From assembly GCA_030407315.1 (NCBI GenBank), contig JALQPE010000254.1, positions 1-64,000 on the forward strand: a DNA stretch of 64,000 nt, in the 5' to 3' direction. Origin of the DNA: Asparagopsis taxiformis. Taxonomy: Eukaryota > Rhodophyta > Florideophyceae > Bonnemaisoniales > Bonnemaisoniaceae. The position numbers were made by a program, and so were the translations under genes. Below, in pieces: positions 12,766 to 25,114 of this stretch. A model generated the notes under the pieces. It searched no databases. It had not been told where the DNA came from and worked only from the letters and a program-made list of their open reading frames with translations. The number at the start of each line of letters is the position of its first letter. The stretch's first letter is position 1.

Positions 12766-13332
12766 ATGCGTATGGTTATGGACACAGGTTCAGGCCCTTC
12801 TGTAGTCCAAGAATCTACCTTACCCAAAGGATGGAAGACCTATGCCGCGCAAACCGGGAACATTCCTCAACTGGCAGACGCCAATGGTAATCCTCTCAGG
12901 ATAACAGGAAGAATCAAGCTGCTAATACAGCTAGGTCGTAAGGTTCTGGACGCAGAATTCTTTGTAGCACCTAAGCTGGCAGTACCAGTTATCCTGGGAA
13001 CAAGTATCATGAACTCACATGTAGATGCAATTCGATGCCGCGCTCAGCGCATTGATGTACACGATGGTGGATCGATCGCCATCCTGCTGATGCAAAACGT
13101 GAGTAAATTGAACAACTCTTCTTCTTGCTATGTACATGAACCAAAACCTTCGCAGGGTACTGATCTGGACCACCAGTCAAACCGGATCCGGCTAGCAAGA
13201 GAAATCACAATTCCCCCTATGAATCAAGTAACCGCATCGGTTGTCTGTGCTGGGGGCGGACTAAGCCTCCTTGAGGCAAAGGCAAAAACTATTCCACCGA
13301 CAGCGGATCTCAATGCCGAACGGCATTGCTGA
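12766..13332 (+). CDS. Chromovirus retropepsin region
   Basis: Contains the aspartic-protease signature VMDTGSGPSVV near its start and the second conserved block FFVAPKLAVPVILGTSIMN, as in Ty3/gypsy retropepsins (DTGA/S...ILG). It would process Gag and Pol. A +1 frame change near 13290-13330 leads into the RT segment. The listed start is the first in-frame ATG. In the native element it is made as part of a polyprotein. Confidence 0.7.
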   Translation: MRMVMDTGSGPSVVQESTLPKGWKTYAAQTGNIPQLADANGNPLRITGRIKLLIQLGRKVLDAEFFVAPKLAVPVILGTSIMNSHVDAIRCRAQRIDVHDGGSIAILLMQNVSKLNNSSSCYVHEPKPSQGTDLDHQSNRIRLAREITIPPMNQVTASVVCAGGGLSLLEAKAKTIPPTADLNAERHC

Positions 13333-15056
13333 AATCATTCCTCGTACAGTCTTCACTGTCATTCTCACCAATTTTGGTTCAACCGAAAGATACCTCCCGA
13401 AGGGGACGGTTGTCGGCATTGCCCGTCGAGCACCCGGCCCAGCCGATCAAAAGCTCCCTAGTGAGTTATCCTCTTCCGGCTCAAACCGTATCATCAGTCT
13501 AACCAACCCGATGACGGGAACCAAGGAAAAAGGTAATCCGCAATGGCGGGAGGATGTATCCTTGGAGCACCTTCAACAACCACAGTTGAAGGAGAAAATT
13601 ATAGCGATGCTATCGCAACATGAGTCCATGTGGGACGGGTCTCTTGGAGACATTAAAGCAACCGAGCATCGAATTGATATAATCAAAGGAAGTCGACCAC
13701 GTCGACAGCAACCATACCGAATGGGACCCTTGAGAAGGGAGCTAGCAAGTAAGGAGATCATCTCCATGCTAGAAAAAGTGTCATTGAGCCCTCGAACTCC
13801 GAGTGGGCTAGCCCAGTGGTCCTGGTACCCAAGAAGGACGGTAAATTACGCTTCTGCGTTGACTACCGACGTCTCAACGACATCACCATCTCGGATGCTT
13901 ATCCGTTACCCCGTATGGACGATTGCATAGACTCCTTAGGAGATGCACGCGTGTTCACCACGCTTGATTGCAACTCAGGCTATTGGCAAATACCCGTTGC
14001 CTCCGAGGATCGGGATAAGACGGCTTTCACGTCACATCTTGGACGTATCGGTTTAAACGACTACCCTTCGGGCTGAAGAATGCACCAGCCACGTTCCAAC
14101 GTGCGATTGACATTATCTTAAGCAGCGTACGCTGGCAAACATGCCTCATCTATCTTGACGACGTCATCGTCTTCTCACGTAGTGAGAAGAAGAACACCTC
14201 CACCAAGTGGACCAGGTACTCACACTGTTGAGGACGGCAGGGGTAACCCTCAAGCTGGCCAAGTGCCACTTCTTCGAAGCAAAGGTAGACTACCTCGGAC
14301 ATGTTGTTATGCCAGGTAAGCTGGCGGTCGCCCAAACTGCGACGGATGCTATCGCGAAAGCAACTTTTCCAACCACCCCCACGCAAATGCGTTCCTTCCT
14401 GGGTAGCTGCGGTGTTTTCCGCCGTTTCGTCAAAGGGTAGCGGATATCTCCCACCCCTCAACGCGATGTTGACCAAAGACAAACTACCGAGCTTCGGTTC
14501 AAGTCCTCCAACGGCGGAACAACGCCACGCGTTCGATAGACTTAAAGAATCTCTGGTGCAACCACCGATACTGGCTTTGCCCAGGGTGGGTAAACCCTAC
14601 ATCGTAGATACAGACGCCTCTGCGTATCAGATAGGGTGTGCGTTGTTGCAACAGCAGGATGACGACGACTATCGTCCTGTAGGATATTGGTCGCGGACCT
14701 TGACCAAACCTGAACGGGGATATTCTCCGACGGAGCGCGAGTGTCTCGCCGTAGTATGGGCAGTCACTACCATTAGGCCGTACCTTGAACAAACGAAGTT
14801 CGTTGTGAGGTCCGATCATAACGCGTTGCGTTGGTTGATGAATATCACAGACCCGTCAGGGCGCCTGTGTCGTTGGCGACTCCGTCTGTCGGAGTTTGAC
14901 TACACCATAGTCTATCGTCCTGGCAGGGTTCATCAGGTACCAGACGCGTTATCGCGTGTCGAAACGGAAGGGCAGACCCCCATCCAGTGGATGACGAAAT
15001 ACCCACGCTCTTCGCGTATGACCTTCACCAGGAAATACCTGTTACCGAAGAGATGA
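13333..15056 (+). pseudogene. Chromovirus reverse transcriptase and RNase H
   Basis: RT blocks: a segment at 13816-14076 with PKKDGKLRFCVDYRRLND and TLDCNSGYWQIPVA, then the active site YLDDVIVFS at about 14150-14177, then LKLAKCHFFEAKVDYLGHVV at about 14250. RNase H follows at about 14600-14900 with DTDASAYQIGCALLQQ, ERECLAVVWAV and RSDHNALRWL, retaining the expected D-E-D residues. Frameshifts near 13810, 14075, 14200 and 14440 split the enzyme, so this copy is dead unless rescued by another element. Confidence 0.8.
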
Positions 15057-15311
15057 ACCCGTGGTTCTTTGATGTACTCATCGCGCGAACTTCCGCTGAC
15101 ACCCCCCTGATGGAGGAAAACCAAGCTGTCATGACGACACATCTCCTCAGACAGAAGGTTCCGAACCAATCACACTCAACGAGTGGATCGAGGAGCAACG
15201 CTCTGATGACTTTTGTCAACAAGTATTGACAAGTCAGAAGTCTGACACTGTCTTCTTCGAAGATGACAAAGGTGTCTTGCGACGTAAATCCCCCCTTGAC
15301 ATTCCCACCAA

Positions 15312-16577
15312 GTGGTTGTACCAAGAACACTCAGGCCCCGCCTGTTGAAGATGTGTCATCACGATGTACTCGCGGGTCACCCCGGACAAAACCGTATGTA
15401 TGAGACCATGCGTCTCTCGTACTACTGGCCGGCCATGGCCGCGGATATCACCGCTACGGTTGAACGTTGTCAGGCTTGCGCCAGGAACCGACTCAAGTTG
15501 CGTAGACACGCTAATACCTTGAAACTATTCCCAGCTTCAGCACCGCTGGAAGAAGTCTCTATAGACTTACTAGGCCCTCTGCCTAAAACAAAGAAGGGTA
15601 ACCTTCACCTCTTAATAATTACCTGTCGCTTCACGAAGCTTACACAGGTTGTACCATTACGCAGTATCACTGCTTACCATGTGGCTGTCGCCTTCTGCAC
15701 CCACTGGATTTTCAAGTACGGTCCCCCTAGGACGTTGCTCTCCGATAACGGACCTCAGTTTGCTTCCAAACTTTTCCAGGCTGTTTGCCTGCAACTTGGA
15801 ACAAAGAACTTGTTCACAACAACCTATCACCCACAGACCAACGGTCAGGTGGAACGGTATAACCGTACGTTGTTGAACATGTTACGCAACTACGTAAACG
15901 AAAACCAGAATGACTGGGACGTGTACGCACCAGCGTTGACGTACGCGTACAATACGCACGTGCATCGCACGACAGGGACGACACCCTTTGACCTTATCCT
16001 AAGTAGACCACCACCCCCTTATTCCCTTCATCACTCGACAAGAACACGGCAAAAACCGGACGCTTTCTTGAAACAGGACTTCCTGCAACGGATTGCTCAA
16101 GCAATTGAGAAGGCCGGTCAAAGGCTACACGCCACGCAAGCGCGTTATAAGCGAGACTTTGACCGGAGAGTCCGGAAGACCAAACGACTCCTCCAGGAGG
16201 GCGACTACGTCTACCTTGACAACCCCGAGGTACGGGAACGAAACAAGTTAACGCCACTAGCGCAAGGACCTTTCAAGGTCGTGAAAGCCGGTAGGCGAAC
16301 CGTTCACATAGAACGGGATGGACTTGTCGAACAAGTTAGCCACGACCGCGTGACGTATGCGCCACAACCTGAACAGGAAACACCGCACTCACGGTTAACT
16401 TCTAACGGAGCATCCGCACCTGCGGTGGGAACCGACGACCAAACCGCCAACACGGTGCCGAGTATGGCGGAAGAGTGCCTACATCGTGATGCATCAAGCC
16501 CGCAGCGCGTATCTTCCAACCGAACAACCCCCAGGTCACCCTGTAACCAAGCCTTTGTCATCCCGCTCCGCGTTTGA
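15312..16577 (+). CDS. Chromovirus integrase
   Basis: A 421-codon open segment. The zinc-binding HHCC domain has H-D-V-L-A-G-H then CQACARN. The DDE core shows SIDLLGPL, LLSDNGPQF and HPQTNGQVERYNRTL. The GPF module follows near 16265 (AQGPFKVVKAGRRTVHIERDG). It catalyses insertion of the cDNA. It is the best preserved part of this element and overlaps the chromodomain frame at 16486, which indicates a frameshift between them. Confidence 0.85.
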   Translation: MVVPRTLRPRLLKMCHHDVLAGHPGQNRMYETMRLSYYWPAMAADITATVERCQACARNRLKLRRHANTLKLFPASAPLEEVSIDLLGPLPKTKKGNLHLLIITCRFTKLTQVVPLRSITAYHVAVAFCTHWIFKYGPPRTLLSDNGPQFASKLFQAVCLQLGTKNLFTTTYHPQTNGQVERYNRTLLNMLRNYVNENQNDWDVYAPALTYAYNTHVHRTTGTTPFDLILSRPPPPYSLHHSTRTRQKPDAFLKQDFLQRIAQAIEKAGQRLHATQARYKRDFDRRVRKTKRLLQEGDYVYLDNPEVRERNKLTPLAQGPFKVVKAGRRTVHIERDGLVEQVSHDRVTYAPQPEQETPHSRLTSNGASAPAVGTDDQTANTVPSMAEECLHRDASSPQRVSSNRTTPRSPCNQAFVIPLRV

Positions 16578-17220
16578 GGGTGAACCTTTAACCGACATAC
16601 CGAGTATCGGTCCGAGACGAACCGTCTTTAAGGAGGGGGCCCAGGCCGATATTCATCGTCAGGATAATGCTGCTTCACAGCCGATGTCCACTCAATTTGA
16701 CCTCCCGAGGATGAAACTCTTGACACAATGCAGGAACCTGCTTCCCAAGACGCCAACAAGACGTTCTCCCGGCTGCGCCGATCAACCCAGAAGGAACCAA
16801 CCGGAACAAGCCCGAAGAAGAATAGTCGCCTCATCACAAACAAGAAGAAGCCGGCAGCACGGCATGGAAATATCCCAAGAAGCCACTTCGGCTGAGCCGC
16901 TTAACCCTACGGGTGACACGGCTAACACCGGAAGAAGACGACGCTCGTCGAGTAAAGATGTTCCAACCGAACAGGGAGCTATCTCCCAGAACCTGGAACC
17001 ACCTGAGGAACAGGAATTCGCCATAGACGACTTGATCGACCATGTCGTCGACGACGATAATGAGGAGTGGTTCCTCGTAAGGTGGTACGGATACCGTGAC
17101 CCCACGTGGACGCAACGGCACAACGTGCCTGACGAACAAATCTCCCGATACTTCCGTAAGCGGACCCGCCAAGCGGCTAAGAAAACGTCTAAAAGACGAA
17201 CGGCTAAGAAGCACCGATAA
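16486..17220 (+). CDS. Integrase C-terminal tail with chromodomain
   Basis: A Ser/Arg/Pro-rich linker leads to a chromodomain at about 17010-17165: FAIDDLIDHVVDDDNEEWFL, then VRWYGY and DPTWTQRHNVPDEQISRYF, matching the chromo pattern of aromatic residues (E/Y-x-V, W-x-x-x-W). Chromodomains steer chromovirus integration to marked chromatin. A very basic KKTSKRRTAKKHR tail ends the protein. The frame differs by one shift from the integrase ORF. Confidence 0.8.
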   Translation: MMHQARSAYLPTEQPPGHPVTKPLSSRSAFEGEPLTDIPSIGPRRTVFKEGAQADIHRQDNAASQPMSTQFDLPRMKLLTQCRNLLPKTPTRRSPGCADQPRRNQPEQARRRIVASSQTRRSRQHGMEISQEATSAEPLNPTGDTANTGRRRRSSSKDVPTEQGAISQNLEPPEEQEFAIDDLIDHVVDDDNEEWFLVRWYGYRDPTWTQRHNVPDEQISRYFRKRTRQAAKKTSKRRTAKKHR

Positions 17221-17552
17221 GTGAAGATATAGGGTTGCCCCACAGCTAGGCTGATTGTACGCAGAAGCGTCAAGTAGAACGGCTAGTGGTTGCAGCGTCA
17301 CTGCGGGGGTGCACGAAGAAGAGATGGTAAGGTACCACGAGAAGCACCCGGTGGGTTGGCCAAACACCAAACACCGGACTCGGTAGAAGTATGAAGCCAA
17401 CTGGCCAAAGAAAAATTCCACAAAAACAAAAACATTCCAACCTTTTAATGGTAAACATGATCAAGCCGCACACGGCGCATGGATGAACGATCTAACCTGG
17501 AGACAAGACGCAAATGCGTATAAGAAGATAACCCGGTTAGGGAAGGAAGACG

Positions 17553-20500
17553 TTAACGACGGAAGTTGTCGGAAGGACGAGGACGCTGATGCGAAGGATA
17601 GGATGGGGATGGCCTCAAGGACCGGTTGGTCGGATGCTGAGCCGTGGATCGGCGAGTGTCACGAGGACGCACACGGCCAGAATCCCTATGGGAAGTAGGC
17701 AACCGAGCCGGAGGGCGATGTCGAGACGCAGCTGGAGCTGAGGGAACCGGTGCCATCGGAGATGGAATATCCACATCGTCGGACACCGAAGGTGAATCCG
17801 CCCTGGGCGGGTCAGGCGTATCAACAAGCTGTAGCAGCGGCGTATCAACATCAACCGGCATGGAGCGCCTAGCGCGAACATTTCGACCATCATCTCGACC
17901 AGAGGGTGACCTATCCCGGCGACGTCCGGAAGTCCCTCCTTGAGGTTGAAGACTGGCTGGGGTTCCCAGGGCGCTAGGCGTATCCCTTCCTCGCTCGCGG
18001 TATACGACGCCGCGCCAAGCGCAACTCCTCTTCCAATTCCTGGACTCGTGTCTGCAGTTCGTCAAACACCTTCTGCCTCGCAGCTGCATCTTGCTCCCAT
18101 CGAGAGTTCTTCTCTTCCGCTAAGCGGCGACCCGCACGTTCCGCACGATAGCGCGTTTCGGCAGCATCTCGTCGCTCGCGACTAGCCTTGTACCGGGTAC
18201 CCAACGTGATACACGTCATTGCCAAGGTATTCAACGCTCCACGAACGGGGTAACCGCTAACCCGCGGAGGGAATACCGACGAAAGTTGGCCATCACCAAG
18301 AGTCTCCGCCAATTCGCGCACCTTCGTAACCGAGAACAGCTCCGCTGAAGTTAAAAGGGACCCAAGTACATCCGCAGGAGCGGTAGAACGACCGGCCTGG
18401 CCGTCACGATCCACGGACTGACCCGATCGACGATCGGGCGACAGAAACGGAGCTTCCGAAGGAGACGAAGAGCCCTGACGGGTCGGTTGTGCCAAGCCCC
18501 GCGGGACTGGCGGGTGAACACTTGATTGTGGAACCCCAGGTTCGTAAGGAGCGGGCGCGACTGGCACAGTCGGGTGAGGCGAGAAGCCGGGATCAGCGTG
18601 TCGATATCCAGCCGGAGTAGAACGCCCAGGGCGTGGTACATGCATCTCCCGTTCGGGCTTGTATAAGTAATCCTCCAAATCTCCGTCGGAGTAACTTGCA
18701 GGCTCTTCCGCGTAATAACCGTCATCGGCGAACTCGCCATTGCGACGGAAGGGAGGCGTCTCCACCACCACCCCGTCTCGGGTATAATACGCTGTCAGCT
18801 TAGCCGGCTTGAACGGGAGACTCGGATGCGAGTACGGAATGATCTTCTCCGGCGACACGCCTTCAATCGCACAAGAAATCTCCTCGATACCTTCGGTGGT
18901 CTTGTAGGAAGCCTCGAGGAGGTCGACAATGACCTTCGCATCCACGCTACGCGTCCTCGGTACAACCGGTGATAACGGTACCTCATGGAAAGCCTTCCAG
19001 GTAGTGAGGCCGACGCAGCCAAGTGCTTGGTTAATACCGGAATGAATCCCCTCGTCTCCACGAGACGCGCCATCTCCAACCCAATAAGGAGTTCACGCTC
19101 CAGAAGGACGTAGTCCAGGAACCGAGACTTCACCCAAGGACGGGGATCGGCTTCGACCACACTGTGGAAGTACAGCATCGCTGGTGTATCCCCAATAGGC
19201 AAGCATAAGGGCGGCGAGTTCTCGCCTTCCCAGCGGGAATCTTCAAGTGTCGCGTTCAACTCCGCTGTCGACACAGCCAAGTTCGCCGTCCGTTAGTGAT
19301 GTTGCGGTTCGCGCGATAACCGAACACTCGGTAGTCAAGTGACGACACTTGCAAGCTTGTGGACCGAGTCAGGTATCGAGCGTGTACACGCATATAACAT
19401 TCCAACATACCGGTATCCGGGCGGGGTGGATACACAAACCACCTTGACGTAGTGATAGGTAAATCCGGAATACTTCCCTGGTTCGAATGAGGCTCGAACA
19501 GCCGACGGGTCATCCGCTCAACATACAAGGAATCGCCTGGGTGAAGAAGAAAAGTGCGGTCACACTGCAAAGTGTGAGGAACACGAAAATGCCGCATCGG
19601 CCGACAAGAAGGAAGTTGAGCGTAAGCTGACCAGCTGTTTGGCAGCGCATGGGGATTACGGCGTTTGACGCCTACCATCAGACGAAGATCTCGACGCAAG
19701 TCGGTGTGGTTCTCGTTCACGAACTCCCGGAGGGGTAGACGGGCGAAGGGATAATACTCCCAAGGAGCTCGCAAATACCTTGCAAAAGGCAACTCGTGTG
19801 AGTCAAAGACCATGAGTTCCGAAGCATTCGAATGATAAAATTTGCCCTCGCGACGCCAGTCGGCGGAAGGAGCCGGTACCCTTTTTGGGGAAGAGTAAGT
19901 CGGTGCCGCCGAACTCCCCACGGGAACGGAAGATTGATATGGATCCACAAGAGGACCTCTACCCAAGCTTGTATCTTGCGGCTGTGCCGTCCCGCTTCCA
20001 CCATAAGCATACGCCGCTAGCGTCGAGTTGCTGGCCACAGCCCCGCGGTTAACTTCTTCGATCGCTTGGCGATTACGAGCATCAAGAACAAATTGCCGAT
20101 TACGGCTGTACAAGTCTTCGTAAGGATTCCTGGACGCGACCGGCTCAGCCGTAGCGGGCTTCCGCGCATATGGATCCGGATACTCCGAGGGTCGGGGAAC
20201 GATGGTACGACCTGTGGTGGCAGGAGCGACGGCAGTGCGGGGGTCGGAACAGGCTGCGAAGCAGCGGGGGCATCAACAACAATCTCTTCCGGTTCCGGCG
20301 TCTGGCGAGGCGAACGAGGAGAACCCTGCTTGTCGATTGGCGGCGAACGCGGAGTGTTCCGTTGGACTTCCACTTCTTCTACCTCCGGGCGAGGGTCACT
20401 GGCAGGAGCAATTGCCTTCGACGGCGCAGCCGGATGACTTGACTTGGCCTTGAGAGGCGTCCCCTTCGGCGAGGGTTCCGTGGAACGGCGAGTGGATGAC

Positions 20501-20736
20501 GGCGACGGAGCCTGTGCTTGAACATTCCCTGAAGAGGGCGGGACTTGAGAACCGGTAGCCGGCGGCTGCGCAGAAGAAGCAGGGGCTACAGCGGCAGATA
20601 CCGAAGGGTTTGTTGACGGCGTAGCCGGAGTCGCATTCGCGCGCGACGCCTGGTGGCGTGTTGTTGGTCGGCGAGAAGACGCCCGGGTTGAACGAGGAGG
20701 CATGTTGCCTTGTGGGCTGTTACCGTGTGCAGCCAT
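17553..20736 (-). pseudogene. Long antisense accessory ORF of the chromovirus
   Basis: Successive minus-strand segments (20736-20017, 20113-19256, 19280-18795, 18945-17974, 18089-17553) overlap end to start and read as one protein of roughly 1000 residues broken by about four frameshifts. The N-terminus is Pro/Ser/Ala-rich and low-complexity. The middle is globular (for example FYHSNASELMVFDSHELPFA and CDRTFLLHPGDSLYVERM). The C-terminal third has a coiled coil (ERRDAAETRYRAERAGRRLA to LQTRVQELEEELRLARRR) and a basic Arg/Ser/Pro tail. It lies between the chromodomain and the 3' LTR, opposite to gag-pol. No family is recognised. Antisense ORFs in this position are known in some plant Ty3/gypsy elements. 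Confidence 0.6.
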
Positions 20737-20753
20737 GCTGATGATCTTCCGCC

Positions 20754-20761
20754 CTTATATA
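20754..20761 (-). promoter_or_regulatory. TATA box for the antisense ORF
   Basis: TATATAAG reads on the minus strand 18 bp upstream of the first ATG (20736). A start site about 30 bp downstream would favour the second in-frame ATG at 20703 (MPPRSTRA). This supports a separate antisense transcript. Confidence 0.45.
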
Positions 20762-21212
20762 CACTCCACTGGAGTTAGTGATCGCCAAAGAAGAAATCAA
20801 CGGACAAGCCGTACGGTCGCAGCAGGCGTGAGCCTTTTTCTTGAAACCCGAAGGGACACCTAAAATACGCAAAGCGGGTGTTACCCTTAACGCAAGAAAG
20901 GTCGCGTATCACGCAAGCAAGCTACCGAAAGGTACGGAATTCAAATCGCCAGGCAGGCGATCGCTTCGCAATCCGGAACGGCGGGCTGGAAAACACGGCA
21001 GTGCCGGTGAAGAGGATGAAGAAACCCGAAGGGTCGTGAGTCAGATGGATGAGCGAGGCTCGGGGTGGAACCGTGTGCACGGGTAAATATAACAGCCAAT
21101 TTTTGGCGCGCAAAACTTTTACCCGACTGGCCGGCCACGGCGGTGGAAATTATTTGGGAATTTAAAATCAACGGATTTTTGGAATTTTAATTGTCGGGAC
21201 GACAATTGGCTT

Positions 21213-21900
21213 AGGAGGGGGCGATGTCATACCACGGAGTGGTCTGCCCTGGTGGGGTCGTGTCGACATCCTATTGGACGACCCCGGTTCGGGAATAACC
21301 AATGGAAACAGCCTCGCTGTACCTCAGACCAGTGAGGGAGAGGGACCCATTGGGACAACTAAAGACCCCACAAGGGGCAAATTTTTAACTAAGCTGACTC
21401 AACTAACTGTACACTGTAACACTAACAGTTGGTGATCTCTCGGGCTCCCGCAGTCGCCATAATCAGGGATCTGATTGGTGCACATAAGGATATTTATTCC
21501 TAACTGTCTACCTACCCTAACTGTTTACAGTAACTTAGACTTAGTATAAAACGCCTCTGGATTAGCCAGAGTGCTTAACCTTTTAGAGGTAACGTAAACT
21601 CACGTGGAATTTACGACTCCACTGAACAGTGTTTGCATCGCTCTTTTCTATCCTTCTAGGACGAATTAGCTTTAGCTGTACAGCTCGACGGGTTACGTCT
21701 TTCGCTCCATCAATACGCACTTCGTGCGTGAGCACCCCCCAACCTTCACCCGGTATTACCGGCAGACCTTTCGGGGTATACTCGCTATTGGCGGTTGACG
21801 CAAGATTCGTTTGCTCTACCACACCACCGAGGCTCGGGACACCTGTAGGGTGGTTTTTCCCGCTTTGCGGATTTTCTACCTACTCTCAGTTCCCTTTTCC
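21213..21900 (+). repeat. Polypurine tract and 3' LTR of the chromovirus
   Basis: AGGAGGGGG at 21213-21221 is followed by TGTCATACCACGG at 21225, the likely LTR start. A TATAAAA box lies near 21546, as expected for the LTR promoter. The 3' boundary is uncertain since no partner LTR is in the window. Confidence 0.5.
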
Positions 21901-22256
21901 AACATGAATCACTATCTTCCAGCCATGAGTCGTTCAAGCTTCACATCTTCTTCATGGATAAACTCCGGTGCCACATTTCATAGTAGGCTTTCGGTCTCCC
22001 CTCATTCATATGGGTCCGCCTTCATCCTTCAGAAAGAGTCGTTCCGGGAATACGCTCGGCCGGGTGATCACCTGACAGTTTTATCACCCAGTCCTGAGTG
22101 TAACCCTACTCAAAATTGTGGTATACAGTTCTTCATTGGGCTTGTCGTCAGCTCTCCCGGACCGCCAGGCCCATCACAAAAACTGCTCTTTCTCGTCAAC
22201 TCTGAGGGCATTACAAAGTTGTCGGCGGAACTCGTGCAATCAATAATGTCAAGTTA

Positions 22257-23869
22257 TTGAAACCAGGCACAAACTCCAGCCCCTTTCATCCTACACATCT
22301 CCGTGGGTTCTCAGCTGCGGTACCACATACTACGTCTATCCATTTCTTTTATACTGCGATGACTTCAATGAAGCCTCTGGTAAGAAAGGGAGTGCTGGAG
22401 GATGCTATATGCTCCCAATGGGTCCTTCCGCTGGACTGTCGCCGGAACAGTTCTGCTGTGCGCGTTATCGGTGTCACAGGTCCTGGTGTTAGTACAAACC
22501 ATATCCTTCGACATATCTCTAGAGACATTATTCAAGGATGTACGTCGGGTTTCGTGATGTCGATCCAGACGGCAATGAATGTCTAATTTTCTGGACTTTA
22601 TTGGTTTCGTATCGGATTATCCTGCCTGTTCTCATGTGCTGGATGTCATGGGGCACAACGCAGACTGCCCATGGCCATTTGTGTTTCTTTGTAAGAGGGG
22701 GAATATGGGAAGAACTCGCAGTTTGGCTACGACACCCGTTTACATTCGAGCTCTGATACACACTTTCGCACATCCGAGCGAACAGCTGCTGTTCAGTCAT
22801 CGGAAAGTTCTGCAAACATCTTGAAGTATCTGGGTTTGAGAACAGTGCAAAATATCACAGACACTCCATTGCATCTCATTGAAAGACTACTTCATGAAGC
22901 TAGGTCCAAAGGGCTGGTTCCAACCGGGACACCGCTCGGAAACGATGGTCTACGAATCCCTGTCGTGCCTGCTATTCTGGACCCATACCGTTCGACGTTT
23001 GTTGGAATTGACCATCTCCTCCATGGACTGGCAAAGGATGCTCTGGACAATGCTTTTTCAAGCTTGCCTAATGATGGTTTGAGAAGGCTGGCCGACAGGT
23101 TCATGGTGGATGCCCTCCGTGTATTGGGCCTCGCAAATCAGAACAAGATATATAACTTCAACGCAGGTGAAACTCATACAATGGGAATCTCGGACAGATT
23201 TGCAGTTCTCCTCGTCGCCGAACACTGCTTCAGGTCTTCTCTGAAATTCCAATCGCAGACTACAAGGTCATCCGAAAGTAGCGGTTCAAGGTCACTCCAG
23301 GCTTCTGAAGAGCAACGCCATCTGTCCCTAGAACTTGTTCGTCTCCTGTCCTCTATATCTGCAGCTACATACTTCCTACCACGAAAAATATCGACGGTTC
23401 TGAGGCAGTACAGAGAGCTACAGGGAATTCTGCGCACAACGGTCTCCGTCGTCTGCAGCTGCTATCGAAAGAATATGCTACTCTAGTGGATGACCTGCTC
23501 AAGACTGTTCCTACCAGACAGCGGAGCACAGCGGTCTCGAAGAAACGGAAGATGCAGACAGAAGGTATAGTAACGAATGATAATGACCACATTGAGATGG
23601 AAAACAAGACTGCTTGATTCCGGGCAAGGAAGATTCTTGACAATAAGCCAAACTTGCACCGTCTCATTGAGGCATTTGAACACACTGTTCCTCTGCTCGG
23701 ACACGCTCGCCAGGTAGCTGAGCTATCATTCGAAGCAACACATCAACAAATGAAACGAGGTCTAGAGCATTCCGGAGGTGCTGACAGACAGTTGGATGCT
23801 ATGTTAGCGGCACTCGGAAACTATTGGAAAGGAAGCCTCCATCTTGCTTTGAAAAGTTTCTCCAATTAA
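22257..23869 (+). pseudogene. Decayed DDE-type DNA transposase relic
   Basis: Segments at 22538-22824 (SDYPACSHVLDVMGHNADCP), 22821-23486 (ISDRFAVLLVAEHCFRSSL) and 23654-23869 (LGHARQVAELSFEATHQQMK) keep a common order. An HN-x-DCP cysteine motif and a late E-x-x-x-E-x-x-H element recall the C-x-x-C block and terminal catalytic Glu region of Plavaka/KDZ-like transposases such as the gene at 47815. Stops and frameshifts make it nonfunctional. Superfamily placement is tentative. Confidence 0.45.
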
Positions 23870-25114
23870 TTGGGTGAGTTGAATTCTACTCCAGCATCTG
23901 TGGAGAGAACGTTCTAAACGGTTTCTCCTTCGTGTTCTATTCGGACGGGAGCACTGTAAATCCATGGAGAACCTCCCGGCTAGTACGCTGCATGACCTCT
24001 GTCAAGAACCTTCTTCTCGAACATTTGAATAGGTCTTCTTTACCATTCTTCTCTTCTCCATATTCATATTACTCGTGGACAGGAGTTCCTCTTCATTACC
24101 ACAGCAGGATTTTTCCTGTGGGCAGAATTCGGATGCAGTCATGCTTCGTGGAAAACCATGCAAGGGAGCACGTCTCAGTTCTGCCCACCCTGCCTGTGCA
24201 GCTTCGCCCTCTGCTGCGTCTCGGGACTTTCAAAGCCACAAGAAATAGCTTCTGGCTGTGTAGTACAAGCTTGCTACTCAGCTTCCCTGTCTTCTAGAAT
24301 TCTACAGAAGACCTGTTCGCCTTCTTTTTGGGCTGTTACCACCGTGTTTGACCTGACTATTGATGGAAACATTGCTTCACCGGGAAACGTTTGCATACAC
24401 GAATCTCACCAGGAAAACCTGTCTCCACCCACACGCTATTGTTCTTCACAGTTATCAAGCAGAAGTCGTCCCCCACTACGTTTGCTCCGAACACCGATTC
24501 CGGCTCCTGGTTTCTCCCTCTCACTTCAGGGGTTCGTAAGGTTGGTCCTCCTCCACAATTGTAGCCTTCATTATGTTCTGTGGAGCAAGGCACTTCGAAT
24601 GGAGGAATTACGCATGGAGGTCCTTCGTTTATGGATGGTGGTCCTTCTCTATCTTTGCAAGAGAAGATGGATATCCGCCAAGGACTGGCATGATACTCTA
24701 GGGTCTAGTACATAAGCTTTTCTACCATATTACTTCCCGTAAACAAACTTCCTCATATTGTAGCCTTTCCGTCACATACATCCACCTTGACATTGGCCAT
24801 ACTTATGTCCCTTGTCCCAAAAACTGTCAGACACTATGTTATATTTTATGTAACCATCTCTAATTCCTCATCTATACCCCATTCATGCTTCTTCCAGAGC
24901 TTATCCATTCCTTGAACTGCCTCAAGCCTGAACCAGCTTCCTCAGGGCGGAACGTACCACAATAAAATTAAAGGCAAATTAAGTTTTTTTTACTGCAGTA
25001 AAACTGATCTACCAAATGCATCTTCCTAGATCACTTTTTACTGCAGTAACTAGTCATTTTTTCTAATTTTTCATCATTGGCTCCTCAGCCTGCAATACAC
25101 GTTTCCGCTCACAA

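Larger units (their letters stand above)
10700..21900 (+). mobile_element. Ty3/gypsy chromovirus with antisense accessory ORF, 5' end missing
   Basis: Order: gag, protease, RT, RNase H, integrase with GPF module, chromodomain, an antisense ORF of about 3.2 kb, polypurine tract, 3' LTR. RT before integrase plus a C-terminal chromodomain defines a chromovirus of the Ty3/gypsy group. The 5' LTR and primer site are not found. Copia-1 ends at 10699 and gag begins almost immediately, so the 5' part was deleted or displaced. Frameshifts are moderate. The right limit is approximate because no second LTR is available for comparison. Confidence 0.8.

Noticed and set aside
15994..17421. Minus-strand frames under integrase and chromodomain
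   Set aside because: They are antisense shadows. The sense strand carries the catalytic motifs.
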